In this document: positions 11,878-24,185 of the stretch, in pieces
Layout of the letters: the number at the start of each line of letters is the position of its first letter
Numbering within the stretch: the stretch's first letter is position 1
Source of the DNA: Rotaria sordida
Taxonomy: Eukaryota > Rotifera > Eurotatoria > Philodinida > Philodinidae
Assembly: GCA_905250125.1 (NCBI GenBank)
Contig: CAJNOL010000915.1
Coordinates: 30,313-94,312, forward strand
Reading direction: 5' to 3'
Length of the DNA: 64,000 nucleotides
Notes under the pieces: generated by a model
Databases searched by the model: none
Told to the model about the DNA's origin: nothing
Seen by the model: the letters and a program-made list of their open reading frames with translations, nothing else
Position numbers and translations under genes: made by a program

Positions 11878-13048
11878 TTGTTGAAGTTGTAATTGATGAG
11901 AAGATGCTTCAAAAAAAAATCGAGAAGAATTTTTAGAAAACTTTGACTAGTAAGATATATGAGTTAGTACTAATATTCTAATAGAAATTATACACAAATT
12001 CAAGAGAAGAAGAAAAAAAAAAGTTTTCATGACATTCATGTATTTGAATTTTTTTTCTCTTTTTCTGTACGGTGATCATGGTTATCAATCATTTTTTAAT
12101 TAATGGATTATTCAAATTTGTATAAACTTTAGCTGAATATTTATTAAATATAGATTTTTTTACTTTTTTTTTAATTTATTTTTCTTTTATTCAATTTGAA
12201 AAATATAAAATAATCTTCTTTTTTTTTTATGAAATAACTGATGATCATGACTTAATGTACATCTGGTAAAGATGAAACAGCTGTGACCATGATAATAAAC
12301 TTATCTATTAGTTATTTCTTTTTTTTGATTATTTTAGTTATTCTTTATCATGATTATTATTGATTACAATGATAAATTATACACGTCTAAAGTCAGAATT
12401 TATACTAGACACATAACATTTATTTTATCTTTCGACTCTTCTGTATCATATTAAAAACTATTTCTTAGAAAAGGTTTTTGTTTTTTTCAATGATACATAT
12501 ATATATATATATATATACCTGTTGATGATTGTGAGGGATGAAATCGTTTTGATGAATTGTATTCATTTGATATAGGTCGTTTTCTTTGATTAATCGAAGA
12601 TGTTGATGTATTACAATAATTTTCTATACGATTATTACTATTTGACGTGATTAAACTTTGTTGATTATTATTTGATGTATATCTATCTAGAAGAGTTTTA
12701 TAACGTGGTAAATTTGTTGTATTTGTAGTTGATGATGAAGATGAAGAATCTAAATATTATTTATTATTTATTGAATATTTGTTCTTCTTCCTCTAAAAGT
12801 ATCATACCATTGTATGTATGTGTTGAAACTGCATATGGTGTTGGTGGTCGACTATTTCTTGATAAATCATTATCATTATGTGTAATTTCATTAGTTAATA
12901 TTGTTGAATCAATATTTTGTTGATGATGTAAAAGAAGTGCAGTTGTCGTAGGTTCAACAGCAAGAAATTCAGCAAATGCAGCATTTATTGCTGATGTTAC
13001 TTCTTCAGGATTGACGACTGATTTTTGATGTTGTGGTATAGTACTCAT
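10885..13048 (-). CDS. RNF111: RNF111/Arkadia-like RING-H2 E3 ubiquitin ligase
   Basis: Three exons (13048-12808, 12749-12519, 11906-10885) join in frame to 497 residues. A C-terminal RING-H2 domain (about 442-482) has ligands C442, C445, C460, H462, H465, C468, C479 and C482 and the block [11 protein letters not shown], shared with Arkadia (RNF111) and RNF165/Ark2C. Upstream, [15 protein letters not shown] and GASQEHI resemble the NRG/TIER block that Arkadia uses to engage SKI/SnoN in TGF-beta signalling. The N-terminal two thirds are low-complexity Ser, Asn, Thr and His, including poly-Ser runs encoded by GAT-type repeats near 11610-11640 and 11845-11875 (reverse strand). It is shorter than vertebrate Arkadia (about 990), nearer RNF165. 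I infer nuclear ubiquitin ligase activity; the TGF-beta role is by homology only. Confidence 0.85.
11907..12518 (-). other. 612-nt intron of the RNF111-like gene
   Basis: The intron is AT-rich with poly-T and poly-A tracts and an AT dinucleotide run (about 12496-12517) directly next to the splice donor. No exon or repeat family was recognised inside it. Confidence 0.6.
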
Positions 13049-16000
13049 TTTGAAATCTTGAAAAAAAAGAATTTCTTTTTTCTTTTTTTGTTTTTGCTTT
13101 TAGAAACTAATAAATGAATAACGCAATTTAAAATTTTTTGTTCGATTTTCTCGTGTGGTACAAATATATAATGTCAACGTTCGTTTATTTGCACCCCCCC
13201 ATTACCACTACTATTGCTTTTTTTTTTCTTCTTTTTTTTCCCTTTTGCTTCTATTACACTCGTCGTTCGTTACTCGGGAATATAGAGCGCATGCGTGCAT
13301 GTTCGCCCTCGCTTTTGCGATAACAAATGTTTTTCTTCGATGTTCTATACTTATACGGGCATATGTTGTTCATCTCAAAATCTATTTTTGCTTAATGTTC
13401 TTTCACCATACTTGTTCTCTTTCGTTATACTTACGTTGAAACATAAAATTTAACAATAAAAGTAAAAAATCAACTAAGGTAATATTTAAATACGTAATCT
13501 AAACACATACAAATAATATAGATAATTTAGAATGAAAAAAAAAAAAGGTCAACTATAATTTTTCAGTCGATTTTCTCTATATATTGCAAGAGTGCAAAAT
13601 GATTAATATTTCAATGTGTAAACAAGACAAGAGGAGGAGTAAAAAAGAGAATGCAAGGAATAAAACGACCGATAAGAAGAGCAGTCTTTTTTTTTAAATA
13701 CAAAGTACACATACCATGAATATCGAATGTACTACTACTATAAGTAAGAAACGATGATGACGGTCGTGCAAATCATGGTGATGGAGGGTACGAGTATGTG
13801 TTTTGTGTTTAGCAAAGAGAGAAAAAGAAAAAAAAAGCGCTAAGAAATTTTTAGTAGCGTATACCTTAAGAGAATCAGACGTTAATATTTCTTTTTTTTT
13901 TTTTTTTTTCTTTTGTTGATTTCAACACGTATTGTTAATAAACACGTATATGATAATATTATCGTGTTTTTGTTTTAAATATATTTTATAAAAATGAAAT
14001 TCAAAAAAAAATAATAAACAAAAAAGAAAAAAAATAACTATTTTTTTTTTGTTGTTGTAATTGATCAAATTTTTCTTTTTTTTTTTTTTTTTTATTCGAA
14101 AATTCATAATTTTCTCTTAGCTTGCATGAATATCTTTATAACAAGTTTCACCAACTTACTAAGAATAGAAAAAAAAACATAAGAAATTAAATTCTTTAAA
14201 TTTTCAATTTAAGTTCAACGCAAAAAAAGAAATGACTTTTCAATTAAATATTATTTTCTATAGAATATATTAATCTGTACAACGTGTGAAATCAGAATAT
14301 GTGATGGAAAAAAGAACACATGTCTGTTGGAATCGTTGTTTATAAAAATCGATTTTGCACTTTTTCACTATTTTTTTTTTTTACAAAATTTTGTACTTTC
14401 ACATAATTATAGAGAAAGAACAAACTTTAAAAGTGCATATTAGAAGTTGAGATTCTTTAGAAGAGAATTATAAATTCAAATTAACTTACTAGAAAAATAT
14501 GAAGAATCAACTAGAATGTAAATGCAAACAATTATTCTTAAATAGATAGACGTCTGTCAGGTGATAAAACGGAAATGAGTTCCCGTTAGAATTACAGTGA
14601 TCTATCATTAACATTGAAAGAACATGTCGTTTTTAATCAACAAATTAATTTATCTTGATTGAGCAAATGGGTCATTTCGACCTTAGTTTTCTTCAGTCAA
14701 TATAAATAGAACAATAGTACCGCATAACATCCACGTAGAGATGTTAAATATTTCCAAAAGTAAAGTTTTTTTTTTTTTTTCGAAAAAAAAGAAAGCAAGC
14801 ACGTTCTTCTAGATATCTGTAGAACAAACAATAGATCAGATAACCAGTTAGAATACTTTATCAATTCTCATCAGATGTTGTTTATCGATAAAAATAATCT
14901 TCGATATAACTCTATTTTGAAAATGTTAGTTAATTGTTATTAAAAATCGAAGATAAGAATATCTAGTTTAAGACTATAGAATGGATACAACAACAAAAAA
15001 AAAGTCGCTTGTCAAAATGATACCAAAAACGAAGCTAATCAATATAGAAACAATCTCATTTAAGAAACTATGCACGAAAAAGGATAAAAAGCTTCTCTCA
15101 TTATTGTCAATAATCTAGGCAAAAAAATTATCAAGCTTTTCTTCAGAAAGATATTATCATCTGTATTTCATCAACATCAACCAATCTCCATTAGCTGTTG
15201 ATTGGCACTATAGTAGTTGATGTCAGCAAATTTAGCTACTGTTGAAAAATATTCTATTGAATAGTGATGTGTCCACTATGAGGAAGTGTTACTATATATG
15301 TTCAACAAATCTTAGATTAGATTTATAATTTATTATAAAAATTAGTATTTTTTTTTTCTTTTTGCATAATATTTATCAATAAATAGGTACTGAAAAAATT
15401 TTTGAAGATATTTGAAATAATCTGTATTTTGACAAAATATATCAATCTTCAGATATATTCTATTCAACTTCAGCTGTTATTAACAATATAATACAATAAA
15501 ATTCGAACAACATATAATATTTCGATTTCAGATGGTTTTTTTTTTCTTCTCAAGAATGTTTTTATAGAGTTTCAAACGAACATAACATTATAATAGTTGA
15601 AATAAAAATTTACATAACCTATAGCATGAAAGTCTTGGTAAAACATATTCAATCATTTTCTAGCCACTGAAAGACAACTGGTTCGAATATATGTTCAGAT
15701 ATTCAGTTTTGTGGCGCTGATTGTAACAACTTTGATTCAACATTATTGTTAACTATTGGATTCTATACAAAATGAGATATTATAATAAACGAAATCTATG
15801 TGTTTTTACTAAAGAGTTAGTTTCTATGAAAATTGGCATTAGTAAAAAAAATCACTATGCCGAAAACTGCTTTTAAAAATACAGAAGTTTTAAAATCTAT
15901 CATGTAAAAATAAATAGTACACTTTGTAGAACAAAGTTTGCTCTACAAAACTGATGCCTTAGAATATTATTCCTCATTTTTGAATTTGATAGATGTCATG

Positions 16001-17499
16001 CGGAAAATGAAATTGACTAAAATAGTATTCTGTACAATTACTATTCTAAACTTTTTGAAATAATAAAGGATATCTATATCTTTCAACTACTTTGCGATAT
16101 AAAATGCTACCTAGCAGTAGATTCAATAATCCGATATCTTCTCTATAGTTATAACGTTCTGAACATATATTCGAAAATATCAAAAAATTTCTAATTCTAA
16201 CTTACTACTTTCCGTTGTCTTTAACTGACCGAAAAATGAATATTTTATGCCATAGACTAGGTACATACCTATGTGATGAGTATTGACGATTTTATCATGA
16301 TTCAGTAAGGCGATTAAATTTATAATTAGTCAAATCGTTAAACATGATAATCGTCAAGACAATTGTGTATACCTGTCATTTTTCTTTTCATAAACAATGG
16401 TGAATAATTTCGCGCATGGTTATTTATGATATTGTCAAGCTGAAACAATAGTCTGTTTAAATTTATGTTTATTCATACGCATTGACCTTCGTATTTTATG
16501 ACTTCATTCGACTAGAAACAAAAGCAAAAAAAAAAAAATAATATTATTACATTCAATCACTGAACAAAAAAAACAAAAGAATAAATATTAGTAATATGTT
16601 TGACCTTACCTTTACATGTAAATGTCTAATCATATATGTGTATAATGAATAAATAATTTTATATGAACTCTTAATTATTAATCTATAAATTTAAATAAAT
16701 AATAATATATTTTTTATTTTAATCTAATAGTCTATTACATTCGTGAATCTATGTTTTAAAAAAAGAATACGAAATGATTCAAAATGGATAAAATTATGTC
16801 TTTTTAACGTCGAATGAAACCGACATGTATCTTCACTTATAACTTTAATCCCTCAAACTGAACTCAGAACTGACCATTACAATATATTGAAAGTGCATAA
16901 TTCTAACACATTTCATCAAATAAATTGTCGCCTCAATAATACATAAATCAATTTTTTAATTTATTAACGAGAGATTTATTATTCTAGTCATTTATTTCAC
17001 TAAAAAAAAGAGATTATTTTTTTCATTTCGATCTTTCAAGGTTTATTTTCACATACTTTGTAGTGTTGTATTATATCAAGGACGTGTCGCTATAAATGTT
17101 TATAACGTAACTTCATCGAGGCACATTCTTATTATTTTAATTTGTAGATCAAATTTTTTTTCGATTGGTTGATGTATGTATTAAATTGAATTTGTTTGTG
17201 CATTAAATCTGAATTAACTTTTCAACTAATGACGCATCTTAATTCACTATGACATTTTCTCGTGAAGATAAGGCCTTAAAATAATTTGCTGAAACTAAAA
17301 CCTAAGAACCGAATCTAATGCATCGATTGATGATATAAAGATGTCGCTCAATGTACTATCTTATAATAGTTCATGACTAGATTAGAATCATTTCGATCTT
17401 CGCCAAAGTATTATTTTCCGATTTTGATCTTTTTTTTTAGAATAAAAAAAATAAATCACATACACACAGCGGTCATTCTTCATTTTCTATTGGCCAAAA
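13049..17499. other. 4.4 kb gene-free stretch upstream of the RNF111-like gene
   Basis: I see no gene. The part next to the RING gene (13140-13450) is relatively CpG-rich and probably contains its promoter. Long T and A homopolymers lie at 13890-13910 and 14080-14095. A weak hairpin sits near 15170-15225, where 'catcaac' and 'ccaatc' blocks recur inverted. The rest is AT-rich sequence without recognisable coding or repeat structure. Confidence 0.5.
13287..13296. promoter_or_regulatory. Possible NRF-1-type site upstream of RNF111-like gene
   Basis: GCGCATGCGT resembles the palindromic NRF-1/Ewg core and stands out in very AT-rich DNA about 240 bp upstream of the RING gene's start codon. This is a match by eye to a short motif and could be chance. 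Confidence 0.25.
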
Positions 17500-18231
17500 G
17501 TAATTATCCAACAGGCATACAGTCCGAAGCTTGCTTTTTTTTTTATGAAACACGCCCCCTGTCTTCTTGGGATTCGGTATAATTTCACTTTCTGATCTGT
17601 GACTTCTATTTTCTACTTTAAATAGCTACGTTGGCCTTGCAATGATCTCCTACGAGATATACCACTTGATGAACAGCTATGTCTTCGGTCATCTCGTCAA
17701 ATATATAGGTCGACTAGAATGTTTCATAGTGGTTGCTGCGCTCAACTATGCAATGATTATTCTAATGCTTTTCTAGCAACTATATGACAGACAAATAGTA
17801 GTTCTCTTTGTTATCGCTAGTCTTTGAGCGATTGCAGATAGTATTTGACAGTCACAAGTCGTTGGTATACTTTGTTCTTATTTGTTTGCTCGACAAATTC
17901 ATCTATTTGTTGACTATGTCTGTATGCTTCACCTATTTATACGGTTCTCTATTCTGAAAGTGATTCACATGCTCTGGCTAAATATCGTCTCTGGAAATTG
18001 GTCGGTTTTGTAATTAGTTACGGTGTAAGTTTTATCATCCGTTTATTCTTTTATTGATTATGTTCAAATTCTGTTTAATATGCTAACTATGTAACCATGC
18101 ATCTCGCACTTATACCTCTTCTTGCCTATTTGACAATAAGCATGGTTTTGTATGGTATTGCCGAAGTTCATTTTCGACGAAAAGACTATCGAAAGAAATC
18201 AATGAGCGTGATTGATTCTCTCCAATCATGA
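17500..18231 (+). pseudogene. UNC93-like membrane protein pseudogene
   Basis: Conceptual translation recovers blocks typical of UNC93 family multi-pass membrane proteins. These are CLLGIR then YVGLAMI across an intron (donor after 17576, acceptor before about 17624), a transmembrane stretch ending LNYAMIILML, the block AIADSI, then TVLYSES, ALAKYRLWKLVGFVISYG and a final transmembrane segment. The last exon ends with a basic tail at TGA 18229-18231. Frames are broken by an extra T in the poly-T run near 17535-17545, a frameshift near 17930, and premature TAG and two TGA codons. Only the C-terminal half of the family is present. It is a dead fragment; no intact UNC93 gene lies nearby. Confidence 0.7.
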
Positions 18232-19492
18232 TAAATTACTTTTTTTTTCTTTGCAAACAAATAAAATATCATGCATACACACATTTATCTTACAGCAGTT
18301 CATAGCTATCAAAGCATTATATCACGCTGATAGATCCATTTATTTGTGTTTGATCAAAATTCGTTGCTTATTAGTCGATTAGTCATTGGTGATTTGTTTG
18401 CACATTTGCATCATATTGTATCGTTCATGCCGACAAAGTTGAAGATAATGTCACGCGCGATCAGGAGACCTTGTTATAACTACGGATGATGGTAAAAATA
18501 AGAGCTACTATTTTGAATCGAAAAGTAACTGATTGTCGTCTTTCGTGCTAGATAGATTATCTCAAAATGTCTAAAACTCAATATTTTTTCTGATCAGTTT
18601 AGAGGAACTATTGAAATTATAAGCCCTGAAGTCTTGCGAATAACTTGACATCAAAATTAGAATTTATTATTTGACAGTGAGTTTGGGATAAATTTTCTAC
18701 CCTAGCATAATATAACATAGAACTACAGTTATAATATCATATGGAAGACTCATATCCTGGATTTATTGCCGTAAATGATATTTAGAAAGCACATTTTGCT
18801 TACATAGAAAGTTTAATAACAAATACTTATGATCAATAATCAATTGAACTAGCACATATTATTTTTAAAAAATCGAAATTCAAGACCTTTCTACTTTGAT
18901 AAGCATATCAATTATTCTACTTATTTAAAAGACTTTGAACTTATGGGTTACTAAATCTTTTTTTTGAAATAGAATATTTAAAAAGAAATACGAAGAGGAT
19001 GGTCTCGAAAAGAAATCGATCGAAGCAAGATTCTGTAATAAATATTTATATTTGATGTTCTATTCTATTTTTTGAATATTCAAAATAACGAAGACCAGCA
19101 CTTTTTAAAAATATTTCTGTATCGATTTGATTTTTTTTTCTAATCTATCCCGTAAACGATATAATGATTCTTCGATTATGCGAATAGCTTTCGATTCTTT
19201 GATGGAGCTATCCCTTTCTCATATCTTTGATTCTCATCTACTGCTAATAGCTGTTCATGTTTGAACATTTCAATACATTTATGAATCTTTCTTTTTTCTA
19301 TCTACGTATTATGAGGTCCTGTAATATAATTTTTGTAGTACGAGGATTGATGTTTCGATAATGATTCTACATAACTGGAAAATGTACTATTAATATCATA
19401 GGTTTTGTCGTGACATTAAAAAATAAGTCATTTTCTTCTTCATATAATGGTAGTCTTCTTAAAGATAAATGTTCAATTGCTTCGTTCATATA
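18232..19492. other. Gene-free stretch between UNC93 pseudogene and mariner copy
   Basis: AT-rich sequence with no open frame of interest. I could not recognise repeats or RNA genes in it. Confidence 0.5.
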
Positions 19493-20347
19493 CAGAGTGA
19501 TCCAAAAGTTACGCAACCGAGAAACAGTCAAATATCTCTGTTACAACTCGACATGTTCACACTCTATACCCATAAAGACAAGGCTAGAGAGAACCTTTTC
19601 TATATATCACTATTGATTTCAACAAAGAAATTTACGTTTTCACATAGGAAACAACAATGTACTATAGAGAAGAACCAATTTATCAAAGATAAAATGTAAA
19701 TAATCAAATGTTCTTTTGATTATCACATGTCGTTCATTCATATATCTTTTCTCATCTTATTTTTTCCTCGTATACTATTAGTCATATCTATCTACCATCT
19801 CTGTCTATGTTTGTTTTGTATATTCTCGGTAAGTCTTGTTTTCTTGTCTGTTTTTCGTTTTCCATCTTATATTCAGTGTGTAATCGTTGTTTTGCGCTCA
19901 TCTGTTTGTAGATGGCAGGACTCATGACAGAAGAACAAAGGATTTTGGTTCTCAAACGTTGATGGACATCAGGAAGAACATTACGAGCAGTAAATACAAT
20001 TTTTTGACATAAATTTTCTGATGATAGAATTTCGAATCTCTGAACAATTAATCGATTGGCAAAAAAGTTTGATGAAACAGGTTCTGTCGATGACGCACCA
20101 AGAAGTGACAGACCTACAACAGCTAAGACAAAAGAAAATACTATATTGCTATTTTCAATCCGTGAAAAAGTCGAATTTTTTTGTTAAAGTCAATAGTGGT
20201 ATTTAAAAAAGGTTCTCTCTAGCCTTGTCTTTATGGATATGAAGTATGAGCATGCCTTTGCTAGTGGTAAAAAAATTAGCCCGTTTGCTCGAGCCGTAAC
20301 AGAGATATTCGATTGTTTCTCCGTTGCATGACTTTTGGACCACCCTG
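19493..20347. mobile_element. Decayed mariner-like transposon copy
   Basis: The element is 855 bp and is flanked by TA on both sides (19491-19492 and 20348-20349). The left end begins CAGAGTGATCCAAAAGT and the right end, read inward on the reverse strand, begins CAGGGTGGTCCAAAAGT. The inverted repeats extend well inward, sharing 'gagaaacartc', 'aatatctctgttac', 'cataaagacaaggctagag' and 'agaacctttt', over about 150 bp in total. The interior holds a broken N-terminal transposase fragment on the plus strand. The same end type is seen at 6817. Confidence 0.85.
19912..20140 (+). pseudogene. Transposase N-terminal fragment inside the mariner-like copy
   Basis: One continuous reading frame from ATG 19912 gives a helix-turn-helix type start (TEEQRILVLKR) followed by DDRIS, TINRLAKKF, DETGSVDDAPRS and DRPTTA, the paired DNA-binding region of a mariner-type transposase. 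Three in-frame TGA codons interrupt it, and the catalytic DDD/E region is absent. The fragment is certainly inactive. Confidence 0.7.
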
Positions 20348-20805
20348 TACATCCATTCATCATGTATATGAATAATAAGCGAGCAAGCCTAGAAAAGTCT
20401 TTATACACTGTACTATAAAACTTATTTTTCCGTAAATGAATTATAGCACGACCATTGTTCTAATGCTTTTTCTTCTTAGCTGTATTAACCCAAGGATGTG
20501 ATGTGAGTGTAACTGTGGGTATGATGGAGTGCTTATGCATATCGGTCTTGTTTTCACTAACACTTCTTCTCACACCCACACACAACGACAACAATCGAAC
20601 GTTACACATGCTTTAAGTAGCTGCCATTAATGGTTTCTAAAAAACAATTATCTCAAACTCCATCTTTACGACCTATGCATCAGTGCATTGTTGAAGAGGA
20701 ATAGTACTTTGAAAAACAACTCTAGAACCAATCTTTGAATATTTCTCCAAAGAACTGATGAAAGAACTTTTGTAGTATACCTTATATTTAGATATTTTCA
20801 TTACT
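20348..20805. other. Spacer between mariner copy and APH-like gene 3' end
   Basis: No coding signal. It contains a short run rich in 'cacacccacacaca' near 20570-20583 and AT-rich sequence containing the 3' flank of the APH-like gene. Confidence 0.5.
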
Positions 20806-21912
20806 TTATTTCAATTCGTTTTTTAATTCACATATAACTGATTGTACAATAGAACGACTTTTTTCTAATTTTTTGTTTACATATGGATGTTCTCGATTTA
20901 CTAAATCTGTAAGATCCCATAATGCTAAATTTGTTACAAATCTATTGAATTTTTCTATTAAAGAAAATTGTTCAATTGTTCGTGGTGTTAAAATATTTCG
21001 TTTTTCTAATTCTTCCAAAAAATAATTTCGAACATTATCATCATTATTAAGAAAATATTGATATGAAGTAAAATATTCTTCAGAACATGGAAATGAACCA
21101 GCCCATTCCCAATCGACAATTCCAGTAATATGTGGTGATTCAGGATCATCTATTGATATTAAAATATTTTGAATATCAAGATCTCCATGTGAAAAAATAA
21201 ATGGTAAATTTGTAAATGATGGAAATTTTAATTTATCAAATTCATGAATAGCATTCAACATAGAATCTTTAATAGGTGCAAAAACTGGATCTGTATTAAG
21301 ATCCATTGCATTTGCTTGAACACGATCACGAATAAATTGTTCATAACTAGACCAAGGTCCAAGTTGATTGAGATCAGTACCAATTTCTTCATTTATTTTA
21401 AATGCACCAATTTTATTAAAACGTGGTATTCGAAAATGCATTTGTTCAATATAATTAACTAAATCTTGTATAATTGATTTTTTTGCATTGAAACTTAATT
21501 GTTGATTTTCACATATTTTAGTCATATTTATACCAGGTAAACGTGTCATTAATATCCATTCGACACCATATTCATTATTTCGATCAGATGAATAAGCAAG
21601 AACTTTTGGTACAGGTATTGTTGTATATTTTGTAAGTAATTCTAATGCTTTGACTTCTGCTTCTGTTTTAATTTTCTTCCAATAGCGTCCACCAATTTTA
21701 AGTGCATAACGTTCAATACTTTCCGTAGTATCAATAAAAAATATCAAATTATTATAACCAGTATCAATACATTCAAATGAGATTATACTCTTATTTAAAT
21801 ATTGTTGAATCAATGTATCAGCTTGAGCACGTGTAAATGATATTCCATACGTAGGTCCATTTCGTTCCAATAGTTCTGAAGAATCACTACTACTACTACT
21901 GTGAGCAGACAT
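20806..21912 (-). CDS. APH/choline-kinase-fold phosphotransferase family protein
   Basis: This is a single-exon ORF of 368 residues with the aminoglycoside phosphotransferase (APH, Pfam APH-type) fold. The N-lobe carries YALKIGGRYW and a following E-A-E-V helix for nucleotide binding. The hinge region contains WILMTRLPG. The catalytic loop is HGDLDIQNIL with H242, G243 and D244, and the metal-binding element IVDWEWAG has D267. The architecture is that of small-molecule kinases whose substrates are rarely known; antibiotic resistance should not be assumed. It lacks introns, unlike nearly every other gene here, and the HGD and DWEWAG blocks resemble fungal APH-family proteins. Horizontal origin is therefore possible but unproven. 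The Ser-rich N-terminal 14 residues are low complexity. The sequence CAAATAG ends 3 nt before the ATG and could be a splice acceptor. Confidence 0.85.
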   Translation of the reverse strand: MSAHSSSSSDSSELLERNGPTYGISFTRAQADTLIQQYLNKSIISFECIDTGYNNLIFFIDTTESIERYALKIGGRYWKKIKTEAEVKALELLTKYTTIPVPKVLAYSSDRNNEYGVEWILMTRLPGINMTKICENQQLSFNAKKSIIQDLVNYIEQMHFRIPRFNKIGAFKINEEIGTDLNQLGPWSSYEQFIRDRVQANAMDLNTDPVFAPIKDSMLNAIHEFDKLKFPSFTNLPFIFSHGDLDIQNILISIDDPESPHITGIVDWEWAGSFPCSEEYFTSYQYFLNNDDNVRNYFLEELEKRNILTPRTIEQFSLIEKFNRFVTNLALWDLTDLVNREHPYVNKKLEKSRSIVQSVICELKNELK

Positions 21913-24185
21913 CTTCTATTTGTGTTGAAATTTAAGGTGTCTTCATCCAACATATATAGAACATAATAGTTATTATGAAATTTAATGTTTATCATGACTC
22001 ATGAGATAAAAAGATGCCAGGTACACTGTCAGAAGGATTAAAACAAAAAGAAAACATTTCTTTCTTGTAATTACTAGCAGATGTATTTTCCATTAGCGAC
22101 ATCTATTTTAAAAAATCTTGAAGCAATGTATTAATTCAGAATATTATTTTATTTTGTATAGTCGATAACAGCAAAAAAAAACCATAATTATTATATGCAC
22201 ATTACGAGCATCAATATAATCTTGTCATTCTGCTAAGAGCTACTTCAGTGAACATAAACAAAACATTTTCAATTTAAAATACATGTATGTTATCGAAACT
22301 TGCTCCTAACAGTAAATATCTCATTCAATTGTAAACTAAATATAGAATTTTTTTGATACCTAAATGATTGCATAGGACTCATTACTTCGAAAATATGAAT
22401 CTAGTGCATGACTGAAACAAAAATCTGCTTGCAATGTGTGAATCATCTAGGATCGGTATATCTTAAGCACACAAAAGTGCATTGTAACTGTTGTTTTATG
22501 AACGTTAGAATGTTCTTCCATTATTATCGTTCATCTTCACTGTGTATCATCTAGAGCAAAAGTGAAAAAAGTAGTAACGTTTCTCCTAAGAAAATATTGT
22601 TGACAATGTTCTTCTACATTCATAATGGAAGATCTGTTTAAGGATATAATCTTACAACATACCATTAAAATCAATCTAACTTTATTAATAAAACTGTTTG
22701 TTAAAGAAAATTTTATGCTTAGCATTCATTTGTTGAAATAATTGACTAACAAATGTCAAGCAAGCACTCTACGTTTAATACTATTTATTGGTTATTCTCT
22801 TTTCCAGTACTATTTGTTGTTTTTTTTTCTATTCTAAAATTATTTTTAATTTAATGAATTTTTATCGAACAAAATGAAACAATATAGTCTTTATATTATT
22901 AATTTTGATAAGAGAATTCATTTATTACCAAAATTTTCTATATATCGAGTATATTTCAAATTTATACACAAATTAAATTCACAATTATTTCCAAAGAATT
23001 TACTTTCAATATGAATAATTGAAATATTTTTCGTAATTATTGAAATTTAAATTTAGTATTGGCGACATTTATATAGACAACAACGTACATTGATTATATT
23101 TCAATTAGTATACTTTTTCTATTAAACAATAGTTAACAAAGCATTTCAAGAATAACAATTTTATTACAATTTGAATAAATATTTGAAATATGAATGAACC
23201 AAATTTTCACCAAAGAATCATCTTCCAATAAAACATTCTAATCAAAAATTTAGTATAAATTAGCTCAGTATTTCAACGTTAATCAATCGGTAATAATATC
23301 ATAGAATAGTAATATTTTTGTACTTTACTGATCCAAGTAAAACTCTTGTTGATAATAAATTCAACAAAAAAAGAACTTTGAACCCGAAGATTCTAGTTTG
23401 GTCATTTTATTTATGAATATATAATACAATTAACTTCTAGAATATTCAAAGTAGAAGAAAATTTCCTTTCATCTAGTAAAAAATTTTTGTTCCAATATCT
23501 TTTGAAGGTGCTTTGTTTTTCTGTTACCTCGTTTCGATTATGAACATGTAGTAAAAATAAATTCTGTACAATTCGAAAGAGGAAAAAAAAAGCTAGTAAT
23601 TCACAAACTAAAATCTCTGCTGAGATGCATTCCTTCGTTCATCATGTAAGCAGATCCATTGTATGCCACATATTAATCCCACAAGGATTATCCTAACAAT
23701 ATATTTAAGATTATCAAAAACTTTTTTGATATTTTAAAATTAAATTCGTTCGAAATAAACAATGAATATGTATTTATCCACCTAGTAAAACAGATTTTTT
23801 TTTTCGATCTATGTACTGACCATTGACTAAAACATAAATGATCTGAATTAATATTAAACATTACTATATAGTTGAATCACATAATAATGAACTTTTTTTT
23901 TTATTTTAGTTTTTGATATGATTGAATTGAAGGTATTAGTAAATTGAAAGAAAATCAAAAAAAGATACAAAAAATAATATGTTTCATTATTAGACGGCGG
24001 TGTACGAAAACATCTTTAACACGTAGTCTATCCGGAAAAACTTTATTTCGTTGGTAAACTAATTGGCATGTCAACTTTTTCATTTGAAATAGTAGTCATT
24101 AATCTTTTGAAACAATATGTGATAAGAAAAAAAAAAGTTACTTAGGACTATTTAGCTTGTTTTTCTTTCTGGTAATATGGCACTT

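Noticed and set aside
15662-15690. 'ggttcga' as a tRNA T-arm
   Set aside because: No matching acceptor stem or anticodon arm could be found around it, and no other tRNA or rRNA signal was seen in the window.
20806-21912. Calling the APH-family gene an aminoglycoside resistance gene
   Set aside because: The fold is shared by many kinases with other or unknown substrates, and nothing in the sequence indicates antibiotics as substrate.
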